Source: Nocardia sp. NBC_01730
GTDB lineage: Bacteria > Actinomycetota > Actinomycetes > Mycobacteriales > Mycobacteriaceae
Direction: 5' to 3'
NCBI RefSeq assembly: GCF_035920445.1
Contig: NZ_CP109162.1
Location: 3,348,001 to 3,412,000, forward strand
Length of the DNA stretch: 64,000 bases
Part shown: positions 55,354 to 64,000 of the stretch, in pieces
How positions within the stretch are numbered: position 1 is the first letter of the stretch
How the letters are laid out: each line of letters begins with the position of its first letter
Notes under the pieces: model-generated
Seen by the model: the letters and a program-made list of their open reading frames with translations, nothing else
Told to the model about the DNA's origin: nothing
The model's database searches: none
Translations under genes and position numbers: made by a program

Positions 55354-56040
55354 GTGAAGGATCTGGTCGACACCACGGAGATGTATCTCCGTACCATCTA
55401 CGACCTCGAGGAGGAGGGCGTGGTGCCTCTGCGCGCCCGGATCGCCGAGCGCCTCGAGCAGAGTGGACCGACGGTGAGCCAGACCGTAGCGCGGATGGAG
55501 CGCGACGGTTTGCTGCTGGTTGCCGGAGACCGTCACCTGGAGTTGACCGAGAAGGGTCGCAGCATGGCGGTCGCGGTGATGCGCAAGCACCGGCTGGCCG
55601 AGCGGCTGCTCGTCGACATCATCGGGCTCGACTGGCAGAACGTGCATGCCGAGGCCTGTCGCTGGGAGCACGTGATGAGCGAGGAGGTGGAGCGGCGTCT
55701 GGTCGAGGTGCTGAACCATCCGACCACCTCTCCCTACGGCAACCCCATCCCCGGCCTGGACGAACTCGGTGTGGTGCCTGCGACAAGCGCCGAAGAGACG
55801 CTGGTTCGGCTGTCGGACCTGCCGCACGGCCAGATGCACGCCGTGGTGGTGCGCAGGCTCGCCGAGCACATCCAGACCGACCCCGAGGTCATCGGCCAGC
55901 TGCGCGAGGCAGGCGTGGTGCCGGACGCGCGAGTGACGGTGGAGACCAAACCGGGTTCGGTGGTCATCACCGTGCCAGGTCACGGCGGTTTCGAGCTGTC
56001 GGACGAGATGGCCCATGCCGTCCAGGTGAAGCGGGTCTGA
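55354..56040 (+). CDS. ideR: Iron-dependent repressor IdeR (DtxR family)
   Basis: A 228-residue metal-dependent repressor. The winged HTH is in RARIAERLEQSGPTVSQTVA. Both metal sites are complete: ancillary His79, Glu83 and His98, and primary Met10, Cys102, Glu105 and His106, the same residue numbers as in mycobacterial IdeR. An SH3-like C-terminal domain covers about 145-228. With Fe(II) it represses siderophore and uptake genes and activates storage genes. GTG 55354 is the start. galE follows 3 bp after the stop, an arrangement shared with corynebacterial dtxR-galE. Confidence 0.96.
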   Translation: MKDLVDTTEMYLRTIYDLEEEGVVPLRARIAERLEQSGPTVSQTVARMERDGLLLVAGDRHLELTEKGRSMAVAVMRKHRLAERLLVDIIGLDWQNVHAEACRWEHVMSEEVERRLVEVLNHPTTSPYGNPIPGLDELGVVPATSAEETLVRLSDLPHGQMHAVVVRRLAEHIQTDPEVIGQLREAGVVPDARVTVETKPGSVVITVPGHGGFELSDEMAHAVQVKRV

Positions 56041-56043
56041 CGC

Positions 56044-57024
56044 GTGAAACTTCTGGTCACGGGTGGTGCCGGCTACGTCGGCGGCGTCTGCGCGCAGGTT
56101 CTGCTCGAAGCCGGACACGAGGTCGTCGTGCTCGACGACTTGTCGACCGGCAACGCCGACGGCGTACCCTCCGACGCCCGGTTCGTCGAGGGTGACGTGG
56201 CGCTGGCCGCGCCCGCGCTGCTGGCAGCCGAAACTTTCGATGGTGTCCTGCATTTCGCGGCACAGTCGCTGGTCGGAGAGTCGGTGCAGCAGCCGGAGAA
56301 GTACTGGCATGGCAATGTGGTGAAGACGTTCGAACTGCTGGAAGCGATGCGGCACGCGGGAACGCCACGTCTGGTGTTCTCCTCTACCGCCGCCGTATAC
56401 GGCGAACCGGAGCAGGTGCCGATCACCGAGGACGCGCATACCAGGCCGACGAACCCGTATGGCGCGTCGAAGCTGGCCATCGACCACGCCATTACCTCCT
56501 ACGCGATCGCGCACGGGCTGGCGGCGACCAGCCTGCGGTATTTCAATGTCGCGGGCGCCTATGGCGGTCTCGGCGAAAACCGGGTGGTCGAAACCCATCT
56601 CATCCCGCTGGTGCTGCAGGTCGCGGCCGGGCACCGCAAGGAGATCTCGGTGTTCGGCATCGATTGGCCGACCCCAGACGGCACCGCGGTTCGTGACTAC
56701 ATCCACATCCGCGACCTCGCGCAAGCCCATCTGCTGGCCCTGGCGACCGCCGAAACGGGCACTCACCGGATCTACAACCTCGGCAGCGGTACCGGGTTCT
56801 CCGTCCGCGAAGTGATCTCGGCCTGCGAGCGCGTCACCGGCCTGCCGATCGCCGCGCAAGACGCGCCGCGCCGCCCCGGTGACCCCGGCACGTTGATCGC
56901 CTCCAGCAAGCGCGCGATCGCCGAACTCGGCTGGCGCCCTGAACACAACGACCTCGACGAAATCGTCACCGACGCCTGGGCTTTCCTCCAATTGCTCGGA
57001 GCGCGCGCCCACAGCGCGAGCTAG
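56044..57024 (+). CDS. galE: UDP-glucose 4-epimerase
   Basis: A 326-residue extended SDR. The NAD motif GGAGYVG is at 7-13, and the catalytic set is Ser114 with Tyr139 and Lys143 in YGASK. Conserved [15 protein letters not shown] and [15 protein letters not shown] segments point to UDP-hexose epimerases. It makes UDP-galactose, the precursor of the galactan in arabinogalactan. GTG 56044 starts 3 bp after ideR, so it is in the same operon. Confidence 0.93.
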   Translation: MKLLVTGGAGYVGGVCAQVLLEAGHEVVVLDDLSTGNADGVPSDARFVEGDVALAAPALLAAETFDGVLHFAAQSLVGESVQQPEKYWHGNVVKTFELLEAMRHAGTPRLVFSSTAAVYGEPEQVPITEDAHTRPTNPYGASKLAIDHAITSYAIAHGLAATSLRYFNVAGAYGGLGENRVVETHLIPLVLQVAAGHRKEISVFGIDWPTPDGTAVRDYIHIRDLAQAHLLALATAETGTHRIYNLGSGTGFSVREVISACERVTGLPIAAQDAPRRPGDPGTLIASSKRAIAELGWRPEHNDLDEIVTDAWAFLQLLGARAHSAS

Positions 57025-57041
57025 GGCGGTCGTCTCCGCCC
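57024..57041 (+). terminator. Short hairpin at the galE stop
   Basis: GGGCGG at 57024-57029 and CCGCCC at 57036-57041 form a perfect 6-bp stem, loop TCGTCT, starting at the last base of the galE stop. No T-run. Possible terminator of ideR-galE. Confidence 0.35.
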
Positions 57042-57218
57042 GCGCCTGCCGTTTCCCGGATCGGGCCAGCGTGACCTCGCCGCCGCACCGGGACGGACAC
57101 CACGGTCTCGACCCGAAGCCTTCGGGTCGCACCAGAGTGGTCAGACCCCACGCCTGATCAGGGGCCGCAGTGTGATGCTCCGATGACTCGGTCGTATTGC
57201 CCACGCGCACAAGATTTT

Positions 57219-58598
57219 TCATGGCGCAGGCGTGCCGAGGTCGACACCCAGACCTGCGGCGGTGTGATAGCCGCTGCGGGCAAGCCTGCGCATTTGTTCC
57301 GGACGCATACCCAGCCGCAGCGCGGTATCCAGCAGGACAGCCATCGGATGATCCGGGTCCGCGTCCAACGCGGCATCCAGGGCGATACCCGCGAGCGGAC
57401 CATCGCCCCGGACGTATGCGCTGTAGCCGAGCAAGGCGGCGGCTTCGGCGCGATCCGTGCCGGACAGGGCGCGGGCCAGCGCGCCCCACAGTGCCTCGGC
57501 CGCGGCGGCGTGGTCGCCGACGGACAGGGCGAACATGGTGTCCCGCACTGCGCGATCCCGCAGAGCAGCAGCCAGTTTCGCGAGCTCGGGCGCCATCAGC
57601 GCGGCGCCCGAAGCGATGTTGGCGACCTGCCACAGCACGTAGTCGAGCGCCTGCCTGCTGTATCCGTTGGGATCGCCGCGACGGGCGGCGCGCGCGTAAC
57701 GCTCCCGCGCGAGCGCCAGTGCGCCATCCAGCTGTGCCGCCACCTCGGCACGCGCCCCCGGATCCTCGGCGACCAGATCGGTAAGCTCGGATCGGGAGCC
57801 GCGAATCGGCCTGCCGTCCAGCACATGGGTCAGGGCTACCACCGAAGTGGCCGGATCCCGCAGCGTCCCATGCCGGTCCGGGCCCGACAGCGTCCACCAG
57901 CGCTGCCCGGGTGCGATCGCACGCACCGCCCACACACTGCCGAGTGAGATGTCGCACGCGGCCAACCGCCTGCCGAGCGCACCGACAAGCGCGTCGAATC
58001 GCCCTGCGGCACAGCGGGGGCGGTCGGCGCGCTCTTGTGGTCTCGGTTCTTCGGCGCGATCGTCGACAAGGACCGCGAGCACCTCGGCCGCTTCGTCGTG
58101 CGCGCAGATTCGCGCCACACACCCCGCCAATGTCCCGGGCCGCGTCCGTCGCCCATCCGGCTGTTCCAGATCGAACCGCACCACCGCGTCGACCAGCGCG
58201 CCGTGGGCGTCCCCCCGCCGCAGGACGAGCACAACCATCGACCGCTCCGGGGTGAACCCCATCATCGCGGGCACGGCAGCGATCAGCTCGCCCGGATCAT
58301 CCACCCGCACAGTGCGATCCGGGTCATGAATGAACGGCGGCGGATCCTCCGAACAGCGGGCCCGCCGTGCCCGTTCAGCAGGACGCCGCGCACTTTCTCC
58401 CGCGGTGTATGCCGCCTTGCTCGAAGACACCGGGTGCGCACCGGCTTCGGCGCGCACCGTCCATGTCCTGGTGCCGGAGGGGGCAGGACAGGGCAGAGCA
58501 CGTCGGCTGCGAAGACGCGAGCAGTAAGTATTGTCCCGGCCCGCGTGCTCGGCATCGGCCGGTTCGGGAGCGGAAAACGGGGTCGCGGAAGTGGTCAT
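57219..58598 (-). CDS. DUF4192 domain-containing protein with an unusual N-terminal insertion
   Basis: A 459-residue protein. The DUF4192 body starts at about residue 90 (DPDRTVRVDDPGELIAAVPA) and runs to the end with GYSAYVRGDGPLAGIALDAA and HPMAVLLDTALRLG. Typical members start MTTS..PFSAPEP and go straight to this point. Here the same start (MTTSATPFSAPEP) is separated from it by about 75 residues of Arg/Ala/Ser-rich, non-conserved sequence. The insertion keeps the frame but its composition is unlike a folded domain; alternatively translation starts inside it. Function of the family is unknown. It is convergent with galE. Confidence 0.7.
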   Translation of the reverse strand: MTTSATPFSAPEPADAEHAGRDNTYCSRLRSRRALPCPAPSGTRTWTVRAEAGAHPVSSSKAAYTAGESARRPAERARRARCSEDPPPFIHDPDRTVRVDDPGELIAAVPAMMGFTPERSMVVLVLRRGDAHGALVDAVVRFDLEQPDGRRTRPGTLAGCVARICAHDEAAEVLAVLVDDRAEEPRPQERADRPRCAAGRFDALVGALGRRLAACDISLGSVWAVRAIAPGQRWWTLSGPDRHGTLRDPATSVVALTHVLDGRPIRGSRSELTDLVAEDPGARAEVAAQLDGALALARERYARAARRGDPNGYSRQALDYVLWQVANIASGAALMAPELAKLAAALRDRAVRDTMFALSVGDHAAAAEALWGALARALSGTDRAEAAALLGYSAYVRGDGPLAGIALDAALDADPDHPMAVLLDTALRLGMRPEQMRRLARSGYHTAAGLGVDLGTPAP

Positions 58599-58765
58599 GC
58601 GTCGAGCCTGCGCTCCAATGCCACCGCCCGGTCGGCGACGACCAGGCATTTCGGACGGGTTGGGGAAGTCGCCTCGGCTGTGGATGGCTCACGCTCACGG
58701 TCGTCCCGACCGGCGTCCGTGTCGGTGCCGCCTGCTAGCGTGCGCCCGGGCCGGACCGGAGTGCG

Positions 58766-59470
58766 CTACCCCTTCCGCACCTTCCGCACGACCGCCGCGA
58801 ACAATTCGTCCACCGCCACCGTATCCGGCTTGCCGCCGGAAAACGACATGTACGTCACGGAGATTCGCACGTCCCCGACCTGACCGATGAGCGTGCGCAT
58901 GGACTGGGTCAGACTCGCGCCGCCCACCTCCGGCGCCACCGTCCTGCGCAGCGCCAGTGCGTCGTCGGCGTCGACCTGCGGAGGCGGATCCAGCTCGGTC
59001 GTCACGGTGCTCGCCGCGCCGGCGCGGCTCACCCGCACCGATCCGCATTTCGTCAGCCGGGCACGCAGCGACACCAATGGCTCGTCGGTGCGGGTCAATT
59101 CGACGGTCATGGTGGCGCGCGTGTCGTTGTCCGTGCCGACCGCGATCGCCGTCTGATCGGGCCCGAACTTCTGTTCCGGCGGCACACAACCACTCGGCTG
59201 CACACTCGCCCCGCGCCCCATCCCGTCCAGATCACCAGCGGCTTGGGCGGCAGCCTCCGACGGCAACACGACCGCCGCGTACGGCGCCGGGAATTGCAGC
59301 GGATCCGGCAGCAGCGTCGGCAGTTCGGCGCTCACGTGCCGGGTCACCGCGGTCGGCGACAACGAGGCCGGGTGCCCGGACACAGTCGACCCGCATCCGG
59401 CGAGCAGCACCGCGCACACGACGGGCAGCACACAGCCCAGCCGCGTGCGCGTCGAATCCGCCACGGTCAC
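58766..59470 (-). CDS. Putative lipoprotein
   Basis: A 234-residue exported protein. Residues 1-26 form a signal peptide with lipobox LLAGC (Cys26). The mature part has two further cysteines (in PSGCVPPE and LTKCGSVRV) that may form a disulfide, and resembles mycobacterial lipoproteins of the Lpq type, which lack known enzymatic motifs. The start is GTG 59470. It is divergent from the PAC2 gene, with 277 bp between. No function can be assigned. Confidence 0.75.
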   Translation of the reverse strand: MTVADSTRTRLGCVLPVVCAVLLAGCGSTVSGHPASLSPTAVTRHVSAELPTLLPDPLQFPAPYAAVVLPSEAAAQAAGDLDGMGRGASVQPSGCVPPEQKFGPDQTAIAVGTDNDTRATMTVELTRTDEPLVSLRARLTKCGSVRVSRAGAASTVTTELDPPPQVDADDALALRRTVAPEVGGASLTQSMRTLIGQVGDVRISVTYMSFSGGKPDTVAVDELFAAVVRKVRKG

Positions 59471-59747
59471 ACACCCACTGTGCCAAACTCCCCGTAGCCG
59501 CCCGCGCTGCCACGCCGCCGGGCCGGGAATGCGCGGGGCTCCGACGCTGTTGCCACGACGTATGGGCCGACGTCCGGCCGTGCGCGGTGGCTGTCACCGG
59601 CATAGGGGACAATGGACGGTGGTCTCCCGTCTCGGACGACTGCTTGTCTGGAACCACTGTGGTGGTAAACGACCGAGCAGACAACCACACCTGTTGTGCC
59701 AAGGGCGCTCGCCCGGGCCGGAGGAACCGCGCAGGAAGGAGTACGCG

Positions 59748-60692
59748 ATGGACTACGAGTCGCGAATGTACGAACTGGAGTTCCCCGCTCCGCAGCTGTC
59801 GGCCGTCGACGGCTCGGGTCCGGTCCTGGTGCATGGACTGGAAGGATTCACCGATGCCGGGCACGCGGTGCGGCTGGCCACGACGCACCTGCGCGAGAGC
59901 CTCGAAAGCGAACTGGTCGCCTCGTTCGATGTCGACGAGCTCCTGGACTATCGATCGCGGCGCCCGCTCATGACGTTCAAGACCGATCACTTCTCCGACT
60001 ACGCCGAGCCGACGCTGAACCTGTGGGCGCTGCGCGACACCGCGGGCACCCCGTTCCTGCTGCTCGCGGGTATGGAACCCGATCTGCGCTGGGAGAAGTT
60101 CACCACCGCGGTGCGCCTGCTCGCCGAACAGCTGGGCGTGCGCCGCAGCATCGGCTTGAGCGCGATCCCCATGGCGATTCCGCATACCCGCCCGCTCGGG
60201 GTGACCGCGCACTCCTCCGACCGCGACCTGATCTCCGAGCATCAGCGCTGGCCAGGCGAACTGCAGGTGCCGGGCAGCGCGTCGTCGCTGCTGGAATTCC
60301 GCATGGCCCAGCACGGTCACGAGTCGATCGGCTTCTCGGTGCACGTCCCGCACTACCTCGCGCAGACCGCGTACCCGGAGGCCGCGCAGACGCTGCTGGA
60401 GAACGTCGCCGACAACGCGGGCCTGGATATTCCGCTGGCCGCGCTCGGTGAGGCCGCGGCGCGAGTACGCGAGCAGGTCAACGAACACATCGCGGGCAAC
60501 TCCGAGGTGGAGACTGTCGTGCACGCCTTGGAGCGTCAATACGACAGCTTCGTCACCGCGCAGGAACGGCAGTCGAGTCTGCTGGTCGGTGACGGCGAAC
60601 TACCCAGCGGTGACGAGCTGGGCGCCGAGTTCGAACGGTTCCTCGCCGAGCAGGGCGGCTACCACGGCGAGGACAAGGGCGAGCAGGACTGA
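59748..60692 (+). CDS. PAC2-family protein (proteasome assembly chaperone-like)
   Basis: A 314-residue PAC2-family protein, corresponding to Mtb Rv2714. VLVHGLEGFTDAGHAVRLA is the N-terminal signature; PLMTFKTDHFSDY, LLLAGMEPDLRWEKF and SIGFSVHVPHYLAQT follow. The C-terminal 80 residues are helical and acidic. Family members in eukaryotes assist proteasome assembly; the bacterial role is unknown. ATG 59748 follows GGAAGGAG. The 277-bp region upstream contains promoters but no recognised element. Confidence 0.85.
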   Translation: MDYESRMYELEFPAPQLSAVDGSGPVLVHGLEGFTDAGHAVRLATTHLRESLESELVASFDVDELLDYRSRRPLMTFKTDHFSDYAEPTLNLWALRDTAGTPFLLLAGMEPDLRWEKFTTAVRLLAEQLGVRRSIGLSAIPMAIPHTRPLGVTAHSSDRDLISEHQRWPGELQVPGSASSLLEFRMAQHGHESIGFSVHVPHYLAQTAYPEAAQTLLENVADNAGLDIPLAALGEAAARVREQVNEHIAGNSEVETVVHALERQYDSFVTAQERQSSLLVGDGELPSGDELGAEFERFLAEQGGYHGEDKGEQD

Positions 60693-60763
60693 CCACACCG
60701 CGGTCCCGATATGCCGATCGCCCCTGCATCGGCGTCCGGTAGCAAGGCCGTAGGGTGGTCGGA

Positions 60764-63262
60764 GTGGATCTGACCGAACTGCTCGACATCCCGGGCACCG
60801 ACGCCGACGCACTGTACGAGTCGTTCGGGATGTGGGCCGCCGCGCAGGGCACCCCGCTGTACCCGGCGCAGGACGAGGCGCTGCTGGAGCTGGCGTCCGG
60901 ATCCCACGTCATCCTCGCCACCCCCACCGGTTCGGGAAAGTCGCTCGTCGCGGTCGGCGCACACCTGTTCGCGCTCACCCAGGGCAAGCGCACCTACTAC
61001 ACCGCCCCGATCAAAGCGCTGGTCAGCGAGAAATTCTTCGCCCTGTGCGAGGTATTCGGCGCGGACCGCGTCGGCATGGTCACCGGCGACGCAGCGGTGA
61101 ACCCGGAGGCGCCGATCATCTGCGCCACCGCGGAAATCCTGGCGAATATGGCGCTGCGCGAGGGCGCGGGCGCCGACGTCGGCCAAGTCGTGATGGACGA
61201 ATTCCATTTCTACGCCGACCCCGACCGGGGCTGGGCCTGGCAGGTCCCGCTACTGGAACTGTGCGACGCCCAGTTCCTGCTCATGTCGGCGACACTGGGC
61301 GAGGTGGACTTCTTCGCCACCGACCTCGAGCGCCGCACCGGCCGCTCCACCGCGATCGTCGCCGGCACTGAACGCCCTGTCCCGCTGAACTTCTCCTACG
61401 CCCGTACCCCCATCACCGAGACCCTGGAGGAGCTGGTCACCACACACCAGGCCCCGGTGTACGTGGTGCACTTCACCCAGGCTGCCGCCTTGGAGCGCGC
61501 GCAAGCGCTGACCAGCGTCAACTTCGCCACCCGCGCGGAGAAGGACGCGATCGCCGAGGCGCTGGGCGATTTCCGGTTCGCCGCGGGCTTCGGCAAGACG
61601 CTGTCCCGGCTGATCCGGCACGGCATCGGCGTGCATCACGCGGGAATGCTGCCGAAATACCGCCGCCTGGTGGAACGGCTCGCCCAGGAGGGCCTGTTGA
61701 AAGTGGTGTGCGGCACCGACACCCTCGGCGTCGGCATCAACGTGCCCATTCGTACGGTGCTGCTGACCGGCCTGACCAAGTTCGACGGTGTGCGCACCCG
61801 CAGGCTGAAAGCCCGTGAGTTCCATCAGATCGCGGGCCGCGCGGGCCGGGCGGGCTACGACACCATGGGCACGGTCGTCGTGCAGGCGCCGGAGCACGAG
61901 GTGGAGAACACCCGGCTGCTGGCCAAGGCGGGCGACGACCCGAAGAAGCAGCGCAAGGTCCAGCGGCGCAAGCCGCCGGAGGGCTTCGTCTCGTGGAGCG
62001 AGGAGACCTTCGACCGCCTGGTCGTGGCCCAACCGGAGCCGATGGTGTCGCGTTTCGCCGTGACCAATGCCATGCTGCTGAACGTGATCGCCCGCCCGGG
62101 CAACTGCTTCGACACCATGCGCCATCTGCTCGAGGACAACCACGAACCACGCCCCGCCCAACGCAGACACATCCTGCGCGCCATACGCCTCTACCGGGCG
62201 CTGCGCGATGCCGGTGTGGTGCAGCAGCTGCCGGAACCCGACGCGCACGGCCGCCGCGCACGCCTGACCGTAGACCTGCAACGCGACTTCGCCCTCGACC
62301 AGCCGCTGTCACCGTTCGCGCTGGCCGCGCTCGACCTGCTGGACAAAGCGTCGGCGAGTTATACCCTCGACGTGGTATCGCTCATCGAATCCACGCTGGA
62401 GAACCCGCGCCAGTTGCTGATGGCCCAGCAGCACAAGGCGCGCGGCGAGGCGATCGCCGAGATGAAGGCCGAGGGCATCGACTACGACGAACGGATGGAA
62501 CTTCTCGAAGAGGTGACCTGGCCCAAACCGCTGGCGGAGCTGATCGAACCTGCGTACGAGACGTACCGGGCCGGACACCCGTGGGTGTCGGAGTTCGCGC
62601 CGGCACCGAAGTCGGTGGTGCGCGACATGATCGAACGTGCCATGACCTTCGCGGAGCTGATCTCCTTCTACGAACTGGCCCGCTCCGAGGGCGTGGTGCT
62701 GCGCTACCTCGCCGACGCCTACCGCGCGTTGCGGCGCACGGTGCCCGAGTCGGCGCGCACCGAGGAACTCGACGACATCAGGGAGTGGCTCGGTGAGCTT
62801 GTCCGCCAGGTGGATTCGAGCCTCCTGGACGAATGGGAGCAACTGACCAACCCGGGTGCGGAGAACGACGCCGATCAGATCGCGTTCGGCGCGGAGACAG
62901 TACGCCCGATTTCCGCGAACGAGCGCGCCTTCCGCGTCATGGTCCGCAACGCCGTGTTCCGCCGCGTGGAGCTGGCCGCGCTGCGGCGCTGGGATGCGCT
63001 GGCCGAGCTGAGCCCAGGCCGCGACTGGGCGGCCGCGCTCGCGGACTACTTCGCGGAATACGAGCGGATCGGGACCGGGCCCGATGCCCGAGGGCCCCAG
63101 TTGTTCCAGGTGGAACGAAGACCGGGATTCTGGCGGGTGCGGCAGGTGCTCGACGACCCGGCGGGCGACCATGGCTGGTCGATCGACGCGGTAGTGGACC
63201 TCGCCGAGTCTGATGCCGCGGGCGAGGTCGTCTTCGACGACGTCACCGTGTCGGCCGGCTGA
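60764..63262 (+). CDS. DEAD/DEAH-box helicase of the HelY/Ski2-like group (DUF3516)
   Basis: An 832-residue superfamily 2 helicase. TPTGSGKS at 53-60 is Walker A, DEFH at 145-148 motif II, LMSATLGE motif III. The second RecA domain carries GIGVHHAGMLPKYRRLVERL, GTDTLGVGINVPIRTV and QIAGRAGRAGYDTMG (motif VI). The C-terminal half from about 400 is the DUF3516 region. Ski2-like proteins unwind RNA; it is distinct from but related to mycobacterial HelY. GTG 60764 has AGGG 8 nt upstream; GTG 60755 is an alternative. It follows the PAC2 gene. Confidence 0.88.
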   Translation: MDLTELLDIPGTDADALYESFGMWAAAQGTPLYPAQDEALLELASGSHVILATPTGSGKSLVAVGAHLFALTQGKRTYYTAPIKALVSEKFFALCEVFGADRVGMVTGDAAVNPEAPIICATAEILANMALREGAGADVGQVVMDEFHFYADPDRGWAWQVPLLELCDAQFLLMSATLGEVDFFATDLERRTGRSTAIVAGTERPVPLNFSYARTPITETLEELVTTHQAPVYVVHFTQAAALERAQALTSVNFATRAEKDAIAEALGDFRFAAGFGKTLSRLIRHGIGVHHAGMLPKYRRLVERLAQEGLLKVVCGTDTLGVGINVPIRTVLLTGLTKFDGVRTRRLKAREFHQIAGRAGRAGYDTMGTVVVQAPEHEVENTRLLAKAGDDPKKQRKVQRRKPPEGFVSWSEETFDRLVVAQPEPMVSRFAVTNAMLLNVIARPGNCFDTMRHLLEDNHEPRPAQRRHILRAIRLYRALRDAGVVQQLPEPDAHGRRARLTVDLQRDFALDQPLSPFALAALDLLDKASASYTLDVVSLIESTLENPRQLLMAQQHKARGEAIAEMKAEGIDYDERMELLEEVTWPKPLAELIEPAYETYRAGHPWVSEFAPAPKSVVRDMIERAMTFAELISFYELARSEGVVLRYLADAYRALRRTVPESARTEELDDIREWLGELVRQVDSSLLDEWEQLTNPGAENDADQIAFGAETVRPISANERAFRVMVRNAVFRRVELAALRRWDALAELSPGRDWAAALADYFAEYERIGTGPDARGPQLFQVERRPGFWRVRQVLDDPAGDHGWSIDAVVDLAESDAAGEVVFDDVTVSAG

Positions 63263-63423
63263 CCCACACGCTCGCCGTTTCCCCAGACACGCAGTTCAGA
63301 GGCCTTGATACGCCGTTGGAACGGAGCGCGGCGACCGAGCGGCGAATCAAAGGTTTGACGGATTCGTTTCTGGGTAAGGGCCGCTGATACTCTCTCCCCC
63401 GCTGCCGAAGCGAAAGATCAACT

Positions 63424-64000
63424 ATGCCCGAATCACCGTACCTGGTCATCCACCCCGAGCGAGTGCGCGAAAACTACCGCGCGCTCGATGCCGCCCTGTC
63501 CGCGGGCACGAGCGCACCGACGAGGATTCGCTTCGCGGTCAAGGCAAGTCCGGTGCCTGAGATCGTGCGCCTGCTCGACGTGGAGGGCGCGGAGTTCGAC
63601 GTCGCCAGCATCGGCGAGATCGACCTGTGCCTCAGGCTCGGGGTGGCGCCGGAGCGGCTCTGCTACGGCAACCCGATCAAAAAGGCCACCCACATCGCCC
63701 GCGCATTCGCACTGGGCGTGCGCCGCTTCGCCTTCGACACCGAAGACGACCTTGTGCGCATCGTCGAGCACGCCCCCGGCTCCGAGGTGGAGTGCCGTTT
63801 CCTCGCCTCGGCTCCGGAGTCCCGCACGCCGTTCGGCACCAAGTTCGGCTGCACCCCCGGCGAGGCATTCCGGTTGCTGGTTCGGGCGAGGGATCTGGGG
63901 CTCGTCGTCGCGGGTCCGTACTTCCACGTCGGCTCGCAGCAGCTGGACCCCGACGCGTGGCGGATCGGCATCGAGCAGGCGGGCCGGATCTCGCAAGCAC
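63424..64000 (+). CDS. PLP-dependent ornithine/diaminopimelate-type decarboxylase, N-terminal part
   Basis: The first 192 codons of a fold-type III PLP decarboxylase are present; the gene runs off the window end. FAVKAS contains the Schiff-base lysine (Lys40), GAEFDVASIGEID and GNPIKKATHI are further barrel motifs, and GPYFHVGSQQ carries the His that stacks on PLP and the following Ser. The short N terminus and the sequence FAVKASPVPE favour the eukaryotic-type ornithine/lysine decarboxylase group over LysA, but this cannot be settled without the C-terminal CxxxD region. ATG 63424 lies 161 bp after the helicase gene. Confidence 0.85.
   Translation, partial: MPESPYLVIHPERVRENYRALDAALSAGTSAPTRIRFAVKASPVPEIVRLLDVEGAEFDVASIGEIDLCLRLGVAPERLCYGNPIKKATHIARAFALGVRRFAFDTEDDLVRIVEHAPGSEVECRFLASAPESRTPFGTKFGCTPGEAFRLLVRARDLGLVVAGPYFHVGSQQLDPDAWRIGIEQAGRISQA

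Noticed and set aside
55147..58122. Minus-strand frame fused to acuC running over ideR, galE and DUF4192
   Set aside because: Only the part up to ATG 55146 resembles a protein family; the rest is antisense to ideR and galE.
58330..58527. 65-codon plus-strand frame inside the DUF4192 insertion
   Set aside because: No ribosome-binding site or recognisable family; most of its Arg-rich sequence is explained by the opposite strand.
1..64000. tRNA, rRNA, CRISPR arrays, insertion sequences, prophage or attachment sites
   Set aside because: None seen on reading both strands; no transposase, integrase, or regularly spaced repeats.

Overview
The window is high-GC actinobacterial DNA. Gene content and order closely follow the Mycobacterium tuberculosis Rv2670c-Rv2714 segment: zapE, ribD-like, secreted hydrolase, aftC, msrB, chdC, hemY, hemE, RNase D, dxs, TRAM methyltransferase, APC permease, trkA/trkB, dut, cei, suhB, ppgK, sigA, sigB, ideR and a PAC2 protein. 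AftC, a mycolata arabinan-branching enzyme, places it in the Mycobacteriales, and overall protein character suggests Nocardia or a close relative. That is an inference, since no database search was possible.

Layout. 1-5.6 kb holds the 5' end of a secreted tyrosine phosphatase gene, a ZapE ATPase, a RibD-like reductase, a lipoprotein of the alpha/beta-hydrolase fold that lacks its catalytic serine, AftC and MsrB. 5.7-9.2 kb is a leftward haem block (hemE, hemY/cgoX, chdC) of the coproporphyrin-dependent route. 9.4-17.4 kb carries a DUF3000 protein, an RNase D-like exonuclease, dxs, a frameshifted small gene, a SIMPL protein, a decayed VOC gene, an enoyl-CoA hydratase and a TrmA-family RNA methyltransferase with an RGG-rich insertion. 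17.4-20.9 kb is potassium/amino-acid transport (APC permease divergent from trkA-trkB). 20.9-30.4 kb runs from a SigD/ShbA-like ECF sigma factor through DUF3159, OB-fold, hydrolase, DUF3710, dut, DUF3093, DUF4193, cei, suhB and ppgK to sigA.

30.6-49.8 kb is more accessory: a rhomboid-like membrane protein, a KhtTU-type K+/H+ antiporter pair, a NarL-type two-component system, small conserved proteins, a TetR regulator divergent from an SNF2 helicase plus SWIM-domain pair, a methyltransferase/AraC pair, an SDR/TetR divergent pair with a long inverted repeat between them, a DEAD-like helicase, a BrkB-type membrane protein, an MFS transporter, a VOC protein and a methyltransferase. 50-57 kb is a stress and metal block: sigB (with an ECF-type promoter and an MprA-box-like repeat upstream), a convergent acuC-acetyltransferase operon, ideR and galE. 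57-64 kb has a DUF4192 protein, a lipoprotein, a PAC2 protein, a HelY-like helicase and the 5' part of a PLP-dependent ornithine/diaminopimelate-type decarboxylase.

Most of the window is housekeeping. I saw no CRISPR array, insertion sequence, prophage, tRNA or rRNA. The more unusual items are the RGG insertion in the methyltransferase, the domain-swapped acetyltransferase without a phospho-histidine, the likely CTG start of the SNF2 helicase, the frameshifted gene at 13.5-13.8 kb, and several regulatory repeats.
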